DNA from: Terriglobia bacterium
GTDB lineage: Bacteria > Acidobacteriota > Terriglobia > Terriglobales > Acidobacteriaceae
Direction: 5' to 3'
DNA length: 64,000 nucleotides
Assembly: GCA_020073385.1 (NCBI GenBank)
Contig: JAIQFH010000006.1
Span: 1-64,000, forward strand
A model generated the notes under the pieces. That model saw nothing but the letters and a program-made list of their open reading frames with translations. It ran no database searches and was not told the DNA's origin. Positions within the stretch are counted from its first letter, which is position 1; every line of letters starts with the position of its first letter. The position numbers and the translations under genes were made by a program. Positions 7,772 to 15,479 of the stretch are shown piece by piece.

Positions 7772-9079
7772 TCAATGCGAGTGTCCCGACAACCTCGCCG
7801 GCCTAAACCGCAGAAAAATCTGGAACGAGACTGGCTGGTCGCCGTATGCCGCATTCAGCGCCGATGGCTTCGAATAGAAAGTCACATCCGCGCCCAGCCC
7901 CATCTGCCATGCCTTATTCGCAATAAGATCTCGAACCCCTCCAAAGGTATATGCCCCAATACGATAAGTTGAGAGAACCGTGGCCTGAGGGAACAATTCG
8001 TCCTTGTCGACCAGTTCCAGCCGCGAAAACGCGTAGTTGCGCTGGCGAAAATTCAGGGTCGACTCGAGCAAATAGCTGTTGAGATTCGCCCCGGTCGCAA
8101 TCTTGTGTACGCGCCCCCAGATCATCGAGGTCGCCCAACCGCCGTCATGCCAGGGCCGGTTGTACTCCACCGACGCGGTCTGCCGCCACTGGCTGCCCGG
8201 TTCCAGCGCCTCCGGGTGCTCCAGCCGTCCGATGCTGTACTGCGCGGTCCAGTTGCGCCCTGGGGCGATGCTGGCCCGACCCGACCACGAGTCAAGCGCC
8301 GCCAACTGGATGCTCCAGCGTTGCTCGTTCGGCTCGCGCCCGTTGAACGCCGAAGCCTCCAGCTTCACCCGATCGATCACGAATCCCGTCGTCACCACTC
8401 CGAAGCTCGTGTGCGTCGAATCCTGCAAATGATGGCTGAGCGGCGCCATCGGCAACTCTGCCGCCGAAGCCCGGTGAATGTAGGTCACCGGTCCTAGCGC
8501 CGGCTCCGCCGAAGGCCCGCCGTACAACTCCCATGAGATTGTCTTTGTGAGTGGCAGCGTGTAGAGCGCCGCCAGTTCCGCAAACACGTTATGGGGATGC
8601 TGATGATCCACCAGCGGTTCTCCGTGATACGTCTCCCCCGTCTGAAAAATTTCCGGAAATCCAGGATGCGGCGACGTCAGCGATTCGGCAGAAAACATCT
8701 CCCGGAAGAGAATTGTGCCGGTACCCAACCGGTGCTGCTCCATCAGCATGCCGTAGTTCACCGACTCCGCCTTGCCCGCGCCCCGCGGCCCACCTTGCTG
8801 GTTGTAGTCGATGGAAATAACACCATGAGCCATCAGTTCCCATCCGCCGCGCATCCACATCCATTCATGTCCGGTGACCGAGGCCGGCTGCCACGATGTT
8901 CCAGAGCCCTCGTGCGGAGATGGCAATTCGATGGACGCGTGCTCATCCATATTCATCCCCTGCATGTTGTGCTGGGGTGAACTTTGGCCCATGTCGTGGT
9001 CATGCGGCGCCGTGCCGGCTTCTTGAGCGCTTCCCGTCGCCGAAAGCGCCAGACTTAGTGCAAACACAATACCTTTCAC
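7772..9079 (-). CDS. exported, probably outer-membrane protein with His/Met-rich N-terminus
   Basis: The protein has about 435 residues from a GTG start with GAGG five bases upstream; an ATG 54 bases further upstream is less likely. A signal peptide (FALSLALSATGSAQ) is followed by a segment rich in His and Met (HDHDMGQ, QHNMQGMNMDEH), a composition seen in copper/silver-handling envelope proteins. The rest alternates short amphipathic strands with aromatic girdle residues and ends in FQIFLRFRP, suggesting a beta-barrel. Metal binding is inference. It is the last gene of a set with the small Cys/His exported protein and a zinc-finger-like membrane protein. Confidence 0.7.
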   Translation of the reverse strand: MKGIVFALSLALSATGSAQEAGTAPHDHDMGQSSPQHNMQGMNMDEHASIELPSPHEGSGTSWQPASVTGHEWMWMRGGWELMAHGVISIDYNQQGGPRGAGKAESVNYGMLMEQHRLGTGTILFREMFSAESLTSPHPGFPEIFQTGETYHGEPLVDHQHPHNVFAELAALYTLPLTKTISWELYGGPSAEPALGPVTYIHRASAAELPMAPLSHHLQDSTHTSFGVVTTGFVIDRVKLEASAFNGREPNEQRWSIQLAALDSWSGRASIAPGRNWTAQYSIGRLEHPEALEPGSQWRQTASVEYNRPWHDGGWATSMIWGRVHKIATGANLNSYLLESTLNFRQRNYAFSRLELVDKDELFPQATVLSTYRIGAYTFGGVRDLIANKAWQMGLGADVTFYSKPSALNAAYGDQPVSFQIFLRFRPARLSGHSH

Positions 9080-9157
9080 AGGAACCTCGTAGCTGAGTAT
9101 GTAGAAACCGAGGCGTGCGCCGCCGAGGCGCACAGGTCACGAAAAGCGTTCGTGCGT

Positions 9158-9499
9158 CTAAATTCTCAACGAGGTGGTGACTGGAGGACTGTCGAAGATC
9201 ACTGTGTGTGTACGACTGCTGAACCCGTGAGGCTGAAGATCGTGCGCGTCCTGGCGGATTCCCGCCTGAGCAATTACGGGATGCAAGATCACGGGCGAGG
9301 CTGGAAATGCCCATTGATGCCCGGTCGCACAACACTGATGGCCGGGTCGCGCAGGAGCTGGCGTCGCAGGCATATGGCTGTGACACCCCGCCGTCGGCTG
9401 CACCTGACCAGGAGAATCCGCCCAACCGGCAATGGGAAGCGTCGCGATCGCGAACACCGCAACCAGCACTCCTGCGAGCACTTTCGACCTTTGCAGCAT
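9158..9499 (-). CDS. small exported Cys/His-rich protein
   Basis: A 113-residue product starting at the ATG before LQRSKVLAGV, with AGAG upstream. A signal peptide (VLAGVLVAVFAIATLPIAGWA) is followed by CHSHMPATPAP and GHQCCATGHQ, a small cluster of Cys, His and Met that could bind a soft metal or form disulfides. The C-terminal half is of low complexity. No family is recognised. It starts four bases after the preceding gene's stop and lies 78 bases before the His/Met-rich outer-membrane protein, so the three probably form one transcript. Confidence 0.6.
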   Translation of the reverse strand: MLQRSKVLAGVLVAVFAIATLPIAGWADSPGQVQPTAGCHSHMPATPAPARPGHQCCATGHQWAFPASPVILHPVIAQAGIRQDAHDLQPHGFSSRTHTVIFDSPPVTTSLRI

Positions 9500-9503
9500 T
9501 GCT

Positions 9504-9947
9504 CTATGTCCCGGTGATCTTGATGCGGAGTTCTTCAGGAAGCCGCTGGCGTATTTCCTCCGGCAACTTATCATGCACCCGCCGTGCGCCCTGCTTCGCG
9601 GCGTCGAGCATGGTCACCGGCGCTGGCGTGGCCACTGCTACGCCCAGCCAGATCAGTGCAGAAAGGGCGAATCCCGCCAGTGCCGCAATCTCCAGCAGCA
9701 GCGCGTGACGCGGCCCAAGGTATCGGATGACTCCGAACGCCAGCAGGAAAACTCCAGCAGAAACCGAAGCCAGCACGATCAGCCCAACGTCGATGATGCG
9801 GTGAATCTGCTGCCGGCTGCGGCAATGTTCGCAGGATGCGAAATGATTCTCATAGTCGCCGCGCATCTCCGGTGCCAGGCCGGAAATATCGTACCTCCAG
9901 CCCGCCAGAATCTTGCCCACGATTGGATCAATGCACTGCTGACTCAT
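9504..9947 (-). CDS. membrane protein with N-terminal zinc-finger-like motif
   Basis: 147 residues from the ATG before SQQCIDPIVG. The N-terminal part contains HFASCEHCR (H-x3-C-x2-C), the zinc-finger pattern of ZAS-type anti-sigma domains. Two or three membrane helices follow (about residues 54-75 and 85-110) and a short C-terminal segment with EEIRQRLPEELRIK. No sigma factor gene is adjacent, so an anti-sigma role is only a possibility. It sits between the MBL-fold hydrolase gene and the small Cys/His exported protein, all on the same strand with short gaps. Confidence 0.65.
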   Translation of the reverse strand: MSQQCIDPIVGKILAGWRYDISGLAPEMRGDYENHFASCEHCRSRQQIHRIIDVGLIVLASVSAGVFLLAFGVIRYLGPRHALLLEIAALAGFALSALIWLGVAVATPAPVTMLDAAKQGARRVHDKLPEEIRQRLPEELRIKITGT

Positions 9948-9978
9948 GAGGGAGTGTAAATCAGCTACAAAAGCCCAG

Positions 9979-10794
9979 CTACAGACGAATGGGCTGCAAC
10001 GCTTCGGTCTGCGACGCCAACAGCAGGCGGTTGCAAAAAAGCCCACCTCGCGCCGACAGTGCCCTTTCCGCCTCTCTCCGGGCTATTTCCGGATGATTAT
10101 TCTGCTCTGAGAGATGCGCCAGTACTACAAACGTTGCACTATTATCATAGTCGCTGGTAAAGAAATCCGCGAGGGCGAGGTTCGACAGATGCCCTACGCG
10201 ACTCATCACCCGCTGCTTCACCGACCACGGATACGGTCCCACTCGCAACATCTCCAGGTCGTGATTCGATTCCATAATCAGCACATCGCAGCCGCGCAGA
10301 TGATCGCGTACGCTCAGCGGAATATAGCCCAGGTCGGTGGCCAATCCGACCTTGATCCCTTCCGCGCGGAAGGTGAAGCCCACCGGATCGGCCGCGTCAT
10401 GCGGAATGGTGAACGGCTTCACCGCAATGTCACCCACCTGGAAGCTGTGCCCCGATTCGAAGCGTTCAAATTTCTCCAGCTTCGGCTTCACGCCGTTCTC
10501 GTCGCGCAGGGCGCGCTGCCACGTCTGATATGTAGCTCCGGTCATGAACACTGGGATGCGCAGTTTTTTCGCCAGCGTTGCCAGTCCGTAAATGTGATCG
10601 CAGTGCTCGTGCGTGATGAGAATGGCTGAGAGCGAGTGGGGATCTTCGTCCAACGACTTCATGCGCTTGAAGGTCTCGCGGCAGGAGATGCCGGCATCGA
10701 CCAGAATCTTCGTGCTGGAGCTCGAGACGAGCGCGCAGTTCCCGCGGCTCCCCGAAGCCAGCATGGAGACACTTACTCCCATGCTCGCCAGCAT
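9979..10794 (-). CDS. MBL-fold metallohydrolase, WalJ/YycJ-like
   Basis: This 271-residue protein has the metallo-beta-lactamase fold with THEHCDH (H-x-H-x-D-H) as the di-metal motif, preceded by LASGSRGNC and ILVDAGISCRETFKRM as in the YycJ/WalJ family. Later ligands are likely in TDLGY, ESNHDLEML and LAHLSEQNNHPE. Family members are thought to act as 5'-3' exonucleases or in cell-wall-linked signalling; the Walk two-component partners are not here. The first ATG has AGGA nine bases upstream; an in-frame ATG four codons later is possible. It is the probable first gene of the group running to the His/Met-rich protein. Confidence 0.85.
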   Translation of the reverse strand: MLASMGVSVSMLASGSRGNCALVSSSSTKILVDAGISCRETFKRMKSLDEDPHSLSAILITHEHCDHIYGLATLAKKLRIPVFMTGATYQTWQRALRDENGVKPKLEKFERFESGHSFQVGDIAVKPFTIPHDAADPVGFTFRAEGIKVGLATDLGYIPLSVRDHLRGCDVLIMESNHDLEMLRVGPYPWSVKQRVMSRVGHLSNLALADFFTSDYDNSATFVVLAHLSEQNNHPEIARREAERALSARGGLFCNRLLLASQTEALQPIRL

Positions 10795-10856
10795 ACTAGC
10801 GATTCCTGTGAATTCGGTAGTTACTTTTTGGTTAGCCGATACCTAGGTGCCATCAA

Positions 10857-11771
10857 TCAGTGCGTACTGCCTGGAAGTACTCGGATCGTGCGCAGCCAAC
10901 TCTCCACAGTCTGCGGCCACGCGGTTACTGGCAGCTCCGTTCGCCGCAGCCCGTATCCGTGCCCTCCCTGAGCGTAGAGGTGCATCTCAACCGGCACGCC
11001 GGCGTTTTTCAGGGCCAGAAAGTAGACAGTCGAATTCTCCACGTGCACCGGATCATCCTCCGCCTGCACGATAAACGACGAGGGAGTCTTCTCCGTCACA
11101 TGGATCTCCGGATTCGGCGCAAAATTCTGTTCCGCGAGGGCCAGATAGCCTGGATAAATGATGACCGCGAAATCCGGCCTGCAACTCAATTGATCGGCTG
11201 CATCCACCGCATCGTAGAGCCGATTGTCGAAGTGTGTGCTCGACGCTGCAGCCAGATGCGCGCCCGCTGAGAATCCAAGAACGCCCACCCGCTGCGGATC
11301 GATGTGCCACTCCGCCGCGTGCGCGCGAACCATGCCCAGCGCGCGTTGCGCATCTTCCAGCGCCGCCGGCGACTTGGGATATGGTCCCGAGTTCGGGACG
11401 CGGTATTTCAGCAACACGCACGTCACCCCAATGGAGTTCAGCCACTCGCACACCTCGGTTCCCTCCAGATCGATGGCCAGGATGCGGTACGCGCCGCCCG
11501 GAAAAACGACCACCGCCGCGCCACTGTTCTTCCCCTTCGGCGCGTACAGCGTGATCGTCGGATTCGAAACATTAGCCAGCCGGATTACCGGCCTCCCCGC
11601 GACCAGGTTGTCTTTGGCGGTCGTTGCGTCGACCTCCGGCGAAGCTCCTGCCTGAGGATGCGGCCATAACGGAAGAGTGATGTGCCCCGGGCCAGATTCC
11701 CATACAGGCTTTTGCGCGAGCAAGCTGACTGACAGCGTGAGTGTGAATAGAAGAATAAGAAACGTACGCAT
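10857..11771 (-). CDS. exported alpha/beta-hydrolase (acetyl-xylan esterase/BD-FAE-like)
   Basis: 304 residues from an ATG with GGAG six bases upstream. A signal peptide (FLILLFTLTLSVSLLAQ) is followed by an alpha/beta-hydrolase of the dienelactone-hydrolase/BD-FAE type: oxyanion region VVVFPGGAYR, nucleophile elbow GFSAGAH, an acidic region EDDPV and the catalytic His in GGHGYGLR. Such enzymes remove acetyl or feruloyl groups from plant polysaccharides in the periplasm. No glycosidase is adjacent, so the natural substrate is unknown. Confidence 0.85.
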   Translation of the reverse strand: MRTFLILLFTLTLSVSLLAQKPVWESGPGHITLPLWPHPQAGASPEVDATTAKDNLVAGRPVIRLANVSNPTITLYAPKGKNSGAAVVVFPGGAYRILAIDLEGTEVCEWLNSIGVTCVLLKYRVPNSGPYPKSPAALEDAQRALGMVRAHAAEWHIDPQRVGVLGFSAGAHLAAASSTHFDNRLYDAVDAADQLSCRPDFAVIIYPGYLALAEQNFAPNPEIHVTEKTPSSFIVQAEDDPVHVENSTVYFLALKNAGVPVEMHLYAQGGHGYGLRRTELPVTAWPQTVESWLRTIRVLPGSTH

Positions 11772-11973
11772 GGAAATCTCCAGAAATGAAAGCATCATAG
11801 CCGCTGATGACAGAAAACTGGATTACCTGCCCTGGTCGCGAGTTAGTCCAAGATGCATTGCCCCCAACCGCGAAGCAGCGAAAGAATACAGCCCACCCCG
11901 CAAGCCGTGGGTACACAAACGGAACTCGGAGCCAACCCGGAAGGGGCGAAAGAAACCGCGCCGCGCGACAACC

Positions 11974-12327
11974 CTACTTCCCCTGCCGCAGGTTATCCAT
12001 AACCCTGCGCATCACCGATCCCCCATACGCCCCGGCAATCCCCGGCAGAAACGCGAGAAACGATCCATAAATCTGTGCCCGCGAAGGCTTCACCGTACGG
12101 ATCAGATAGGCAGCAAGCTCGGTCAAAGGAATGAAGACCCCGACCGTCACTACCCATCGCCAAGGCCATCGCGGCCGCAATATCCCCAGCAGGATGCAGG
12201 ACGACACAACCAATAAAGCCGTGAACAGCAGATCATCGACAACAACGTCAGCCCACCCGGTACCAATTCCACAGGCCGCTGCCAGCAGATAAAAGAACGC
12301 GTCGCGTTTGAGGTGTTCATTCGACAA
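11974..12327 (-). CDS. small hypothetical membrane protein
   Basis: A 117-residue protein with about four hydrophobic segments (residues 10-25, 32-50, 57-77 and 86-104) and a basic C-terminus (MRRVMDNLRQGK). No family is recognised. It ends the same strand run as the hydroxyacyl-CoA dehydrogenase 17 bases upstream and may be cotranscribed with it, although no functional link is evident. Confidence 0.6.
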   Translation of the reverse strand: MSNEHLKRDAFFYLLAAACGIGTGWADVVVDDLLFTALLVVSSCILLGILRPRWPWRWVVTVGVFIPLTELAAYLIRTVKPSRAQIYGSFLAFLPGIAGAYGGSVMRRVMDNLRQGK

Positions 12328-12344
12328 TCAATAATCAACAATCA

Positions 12345-13193
12345 TCAATATTTGTAAAACCCTCGCCCGCTCTTCCGCCCCATCCAACCCGCATCCACCA
12401 TCTTGATAAGCAGCGGACAAGGCCGATACTTCGGATCGCCCAGCCCACCATGCAGCACCCGCATAATGTCCAGGCAAACATCGAGCCCGATGAAATCCGC
12501 GAGCGTTAGCGGCCCCATCGGATGCGCCATCCCCAGCTTGAACACATCATCGACGGCCTCCGCAGTAGCCACGCCCTCCATCACCGCATACATCGCTTCA
12601 TTCAGCAGCGGCATCAGCACCCGGTTCGAAACAAATCCCGGCGCGTCATTCACCTCGACGGGCGTCTTTTCCAATTTCACCGATAAATCCCGCACTGTCT
12701 CAAATGTCTCCTGCGAAGTCGCCAACCCGCGAATGACCTCCACCAGCTTCATCACCGGCACAGGATTAAAGAAATGCATCCCGATAACTCTCTCCGGCCG
12801 CTTGGTCAACGCGGCGAGCTTGGTGATCGAAATCGACGAAGTATTCGACGCCAGAATGATTTCCGGCCGCGTCAGCCGGTCGAGATCACGAAAGATCTCC
12901 GTCTTGATCTCGAATTTCTCCGTGGCAGCTTCAACCACGAAATCGCACCCCGCCAGCTTGCCTCGATCCGTGACCGCCTGAATGCGTCCCAGCGCGGAAT
13001 CTTTGTCCGCAGCCGTGATCTTGTTCTTCGCAACTTCGCGCTCCAGATTCTTCGCAATCGTCCCTAGCGCCCGATCAAGGAATCGCTGCTCCACATCGCA
13101 CAGAATCACGTTGTATCCGCCGCGCGCGAACACGTGTGCGATCCCGTTTCCCATCGTCCCCGCGCCGACCACGCCTACAGTTCGAATGTTCAT
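12345..13193 (-). CDS. 3-hydroxyacyl-CoA (3-hydroxybutyryl-CoA) dehydrogenase
   Basis: This 282-residue NAD(P)-dependent enzyme interconverts 3-hydroxyacyl-CoA and acetoacyl-CoA. The Rossmann motif [14 protein letters not shown] is at residues 9-22. Substrate and catalytic signatures follow: [30 protein letters not shown] (catalytic His in HFFNP) and the C-terminal domain motif [11 protein letters not shown]...MDAG-type region ending GRGFYKY. The length is that of the stand-alone PaaH/Hbd form rather than the FadB fusion. The ATG start has GAGG nine bases upstream. No other beta-oxidation gene lies nearby. Confidence 0.93.
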   Translation of the reverse strand: MNIRTVGVVGAGTMGNGIAHVFARGGYNVILCDVEQRFLDRALGTIAKNLEREVAKNKITAADKDSALGRIQAVTDRGKLAGCDFVVEAATEKFEIKTEIFRDLDRLTRPEIILASNTSSISITKLAALTKRPERVIGMHFFNPVPVMKLVEVIRGLATSQETFETVRDLSVKLEKTPVEVNDAPGFVSNRVLMPLLNEAMYAVMEGVATAEAVDDVFKLGMAHPMGPLTLADFIGLDVCLDIMRVLHGGLGDPKYRPCPLLIKMVDAGWMGRKSGRGFYKY

Positions 13194-13236
13194 TGATGTC
13201 CGCCTCAATCAAAACGTTTGAGTCTAACACCGCGAA

Positions 13237-13275
13237 GTCCTCAGTGCCCTCTGTGTCCTCTGTGGTGAGCTTTGC
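13237..13275 (+). repeat. dispersed CCTTCGTG-type repeat
   Basis: A degenerate copy (GTCCTCAGTGCCCTCTGTG, then TCCTCTGTGGTGAGC) of the family at 1431-1462, upstream of the hydroxyacyl-CoA dehydrogenase start. The rest of the 264-base gap before the next gene holds nothing I can name. Confidence 0.6.
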
Positions 13276-13457
13276 AGTTTCCCGCCGAAATCCGCCCACG
13301 AACCCACATTACCGATAAAAGTTGCGCCCGGTGCAATCCCCGTAAACCCATAAGATCACTGGCCATTCGCATACTCCCGCACAGGCATCACCCCTCTGCC
13401 ACCGAGCATCCGATCCTACATGCACCCGAAGTGCCTGGCTTCGTCACGGAGGTGATT

Positions 13458-13853
13458 ATGATGCGCGACAGAATTTGGCGTGGACTAAGAATTGCTCTGC
13501 TGGCCGCCACTGTTTCTCTGTTATTCGGCAGCGTGGCCTGGGGCCAGTCCTGGGGGCGTGACGGCAACGATCGCTACGATCGCCGCGACGACGCCAGCGA
13601 TCAAGGTTACCGGAACGGTTATCGCGACGGCCTTCGAGTCGGTCAGTCCGACGCCGAGCGCGGCCGCCGCTTCAAATTCAAGAACGATGACTGGGAAGAC
13701 TCCCGCGGCTACCAGCACTGGATGGGCGACAAGGGCCGCTACAAACACGAGTATCGCGAAGGCTACGAGCGCGGATACCGCCAGGGCTACAGTTCCTACG
13801 GCTACCGCCGCGACCGTGACGATCGCTATCGCGACCGTGATGACTGGAGATAG
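13458..13853 (+). CDS. exported Arg/Asp/Tyr/Gly-rich protein
   Basis: A 131-residue product with a textbook ribosome binding site (GGAGGTGAT five bases before tandem ATGs), so strong translation is expected. A signal peptide (LRIALLAATVSLLFGSVAWG) leads into a low-complexity mature chain with repeated D-R-Y-D/R-D and YRNGYRDGLRVGQSDA / YREGYERGYRQGYSSY units, the latter resembling short glycine-tyrosine repeats. Function is unknown; the charge pattern suggests a secreted or periplasmic disordered protein. It is followed at once by a strong terminator, so it is a single-gene unit. Confidence 0.75.
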   Translation: MMRDRIWRGLRIALLAATVSLLFGSVAWGQSWGRDGNDRYDRRDDASDQGYRNGYRDGLRVGQSDAERGRRFKFKNDDWEDSRGYQHWMGDKGRYKHEYREGYERGYRQGYSSYGYRRDRDDRYRDRDDWR

Positions 13854-13865
13854 TGTCGAGCGAAG

Positions 13866-13890
13866 GCGGCCGGATCCTTCCGGCCGCTTT
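13866..13890 (+). terminator. intrinsic terminator-like hairpin
   Basis: GCGGCCGGA / TCCGGCCGC, a 9-bp GC-rich stem with a TCCT loop, followed by CTTT-type bases starting 12 bases past the stop of the exported Arg/Asp/Tyr-rich protein. Confidence 0.65.
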
Positions 13891-14039
13891 CAGGTTCCAG
13901 AGTGGGGATTTCGATTTTTTGGAGGCTTCCTCGTCCGCTGCGACCCAACGCACGCCCTAACGTGCGACGAATCACAAGGCCGTTCCTCAAGTCGGCATAG
14001 CATAAAGCGTTCCCGATTTTCAGCACGGGGGGAACCGCC

Positions 14040-15413
14040 ATGCCCGTCAAAACCATCATCGAACCCTTCCGCATCAAGAGCGTTGAGCCGATCCGTTGGA
14101 CGAGTCGCAAGGAACGCGAGCAACTCCTCGAAGCTGCCCATTACAACCTGTTTCTTCTTCCCGCTGACGATGTCCTGATCGACCTGCTCACCGACTCCGG
14201 CACCGGAGCAATGTCCACCCACCAGTGGGCCGCCATCATGGAAGGCGACGAAAGCTACGCCGGCAGCCGCAGTTTCGAGCACTTCAAGAGCTCCGTCCAG
14301 GAAATCTTCGGCTATCGCCACGTCATCCCCACGCATCAGGGACGCGCCGCCGAGCGCATCCTCTTTGGTGTCGCCTGCAAAAAGGACGACGTTGTCCCCA
14401 ATAACACACACTTTGACACCACCCGCGCCAATGTCGAATTCGTCGGCGCCGAAGCCGTCGATCTGGTGATCGAAGAAGGCAAGCACCCCGCCTCCACGCA
14501 CCCCTTCAAAGGCAACATGGACGTCGCTGCCCTCGAAGCTCTGATCGGACGCGTAGGGCGCCAGCGTATCCCGCTGGTGATGCTCACCGTGACCAACAAC
14601 TCCGGTGGAGGCCAACCCGTCTCCATGGAAAACATCCGGCAGGTGAGCGCCGTCTGCAAGCGCTACAACCTTCCGCTTTACTTCGACGCCTGCCGCTTCG
14701 CCGAGAACTCCTGGTTCATCAAGCTGCGTGAGAAAGGATACGAGAGCAAAACGCCGAAGGAAATCGCGCAGGAAATGTTCCGCTACGGCGATGGGTGCAC
14801 CATGTCGGCCAAGAAAGACGGAATGGCCAACATCGGCGGCTTCCTCTGCACCAACAACGATCTGCTGGCCCAGCAGGAAAAAGATCTCCTGATCCTCACC
14901 GAGGGTTACCCCACCTATGGCGGTCTCGCTGGACGTGATCTCGCAGCCATTGCCGTCGGCGTCCAGGAAGCGTTAGAAGAAGATTACCTGCGCTACCGCA
15001 TCGCCTCGACCGCCTATCTCGGCAATCACATTGCGAGCCAGGGCGTCCCCATAGTCCAGCCTCCCGGTGGCCACGCAATCTATCTCGATGCCCGCGCCTT
15101 CCTCCCGCACATTCCGCCTGATCAATTCCCGGGAGTAGCACTAGCCGCGGAACTTTATCTGGAAGGCGGAATCCGCAGCGTAGAAATCGGCACTCTGATG
15201 TTCGCGAGTGCGGCAAAAATGGATCTGGTCCGCCTCGCGATTCCCCGCCGTGTCTACACCCAAAGCCACATGGATTACGTCGTCGAAATCATTCTGGAAG
15301 TCTGGAACCACCGAGACCGAATCTCCGGCATGCACCTGACGTACGAAGCCCCGTTCCTGAGACATTTCACAGCTCACTTGGAACCTGTAAAGGTCGAAGC
15401 GGCTGCAAAGTAG
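14040..15413 (+). CDS. tnaA: tryptophanase-type beta-eliminating lyase
   Basis: This 457-residue PLP enzyme belongs to the tryptophanase/tyrosine phenol-lyase family (EPFRIKSVEPIR, THQGRAAE, TNNSGGGQPVS). The PLP lysine is in MSAKKDGMANIGG (probably K259). Two residues that separate the two activities point to tryptophanase: Asp126 in HFDTT where TPL has Thr, and Ile383 in GIRSVEIG where TPL has Arg (GVRSMERG). The product would be indole, pyruvate and ammonia from Trp. The loop after VEIG is about ten residues shorter than in the enterobacterial enzymes. GGGGGAACCGCC precedes the ATG. No tnaB or leader peptide tnaC is seen. Confidence 0.85.
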   Translation: MPVKTIIEPFRIKSVEPIRWTSRKEREQLLEAAHYNLFLLPADDVLIDLLTDSGTGAMSTHQWAAIMEGDESYAGSRSFEHFKSSVQEIFGYRHVIPTHQGRAAERILFGVACKKDDVVPNNTHFDTTRANVEFVGAEAVDLVIEEGKHPASTHPFKGNMDVAALEALIGRVGRQRIPLVMLTVTNNSGGGQPVSMENIRQVSAVCKRYNLPLYFDACRFAENSWFIKLREKGYESKTPKEIAQEMFRYGDGCTMSAKKDGMANIGGFLCTNNDLLAQQEKDLLILTEGYPTYGGLAGRDLAAIAVGVQEALEEDYLRYRIASTAYLGNHIASQGVPIVQPPGGHAIYLDARAFLPHIPPDQFPGVALAAELYLEGGIRSVEIGTLMFASAAKMDLVRLAIPRRVYTQSHMDYVVEIILEVWNHRDRISGMHLTYEAPFLRHFTAHLEPVKVEAAAK

Positions 15414-15479
15414 AACCCTAAGTCGGACGAATCGTGACGTTAGGATGGCTCATCTCAGAAACGGGGTCTTGAAAGGCTG

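Noticed and set aside
13075-13299. Minus-strand open frame with KLTTEDTEGTEDFA-like peptide
   Set aside because: It is translation of the dispersed CCTTCGTG repeat plus antisense of the dehydrogenase gene; such peptides are a known annotation artefact.
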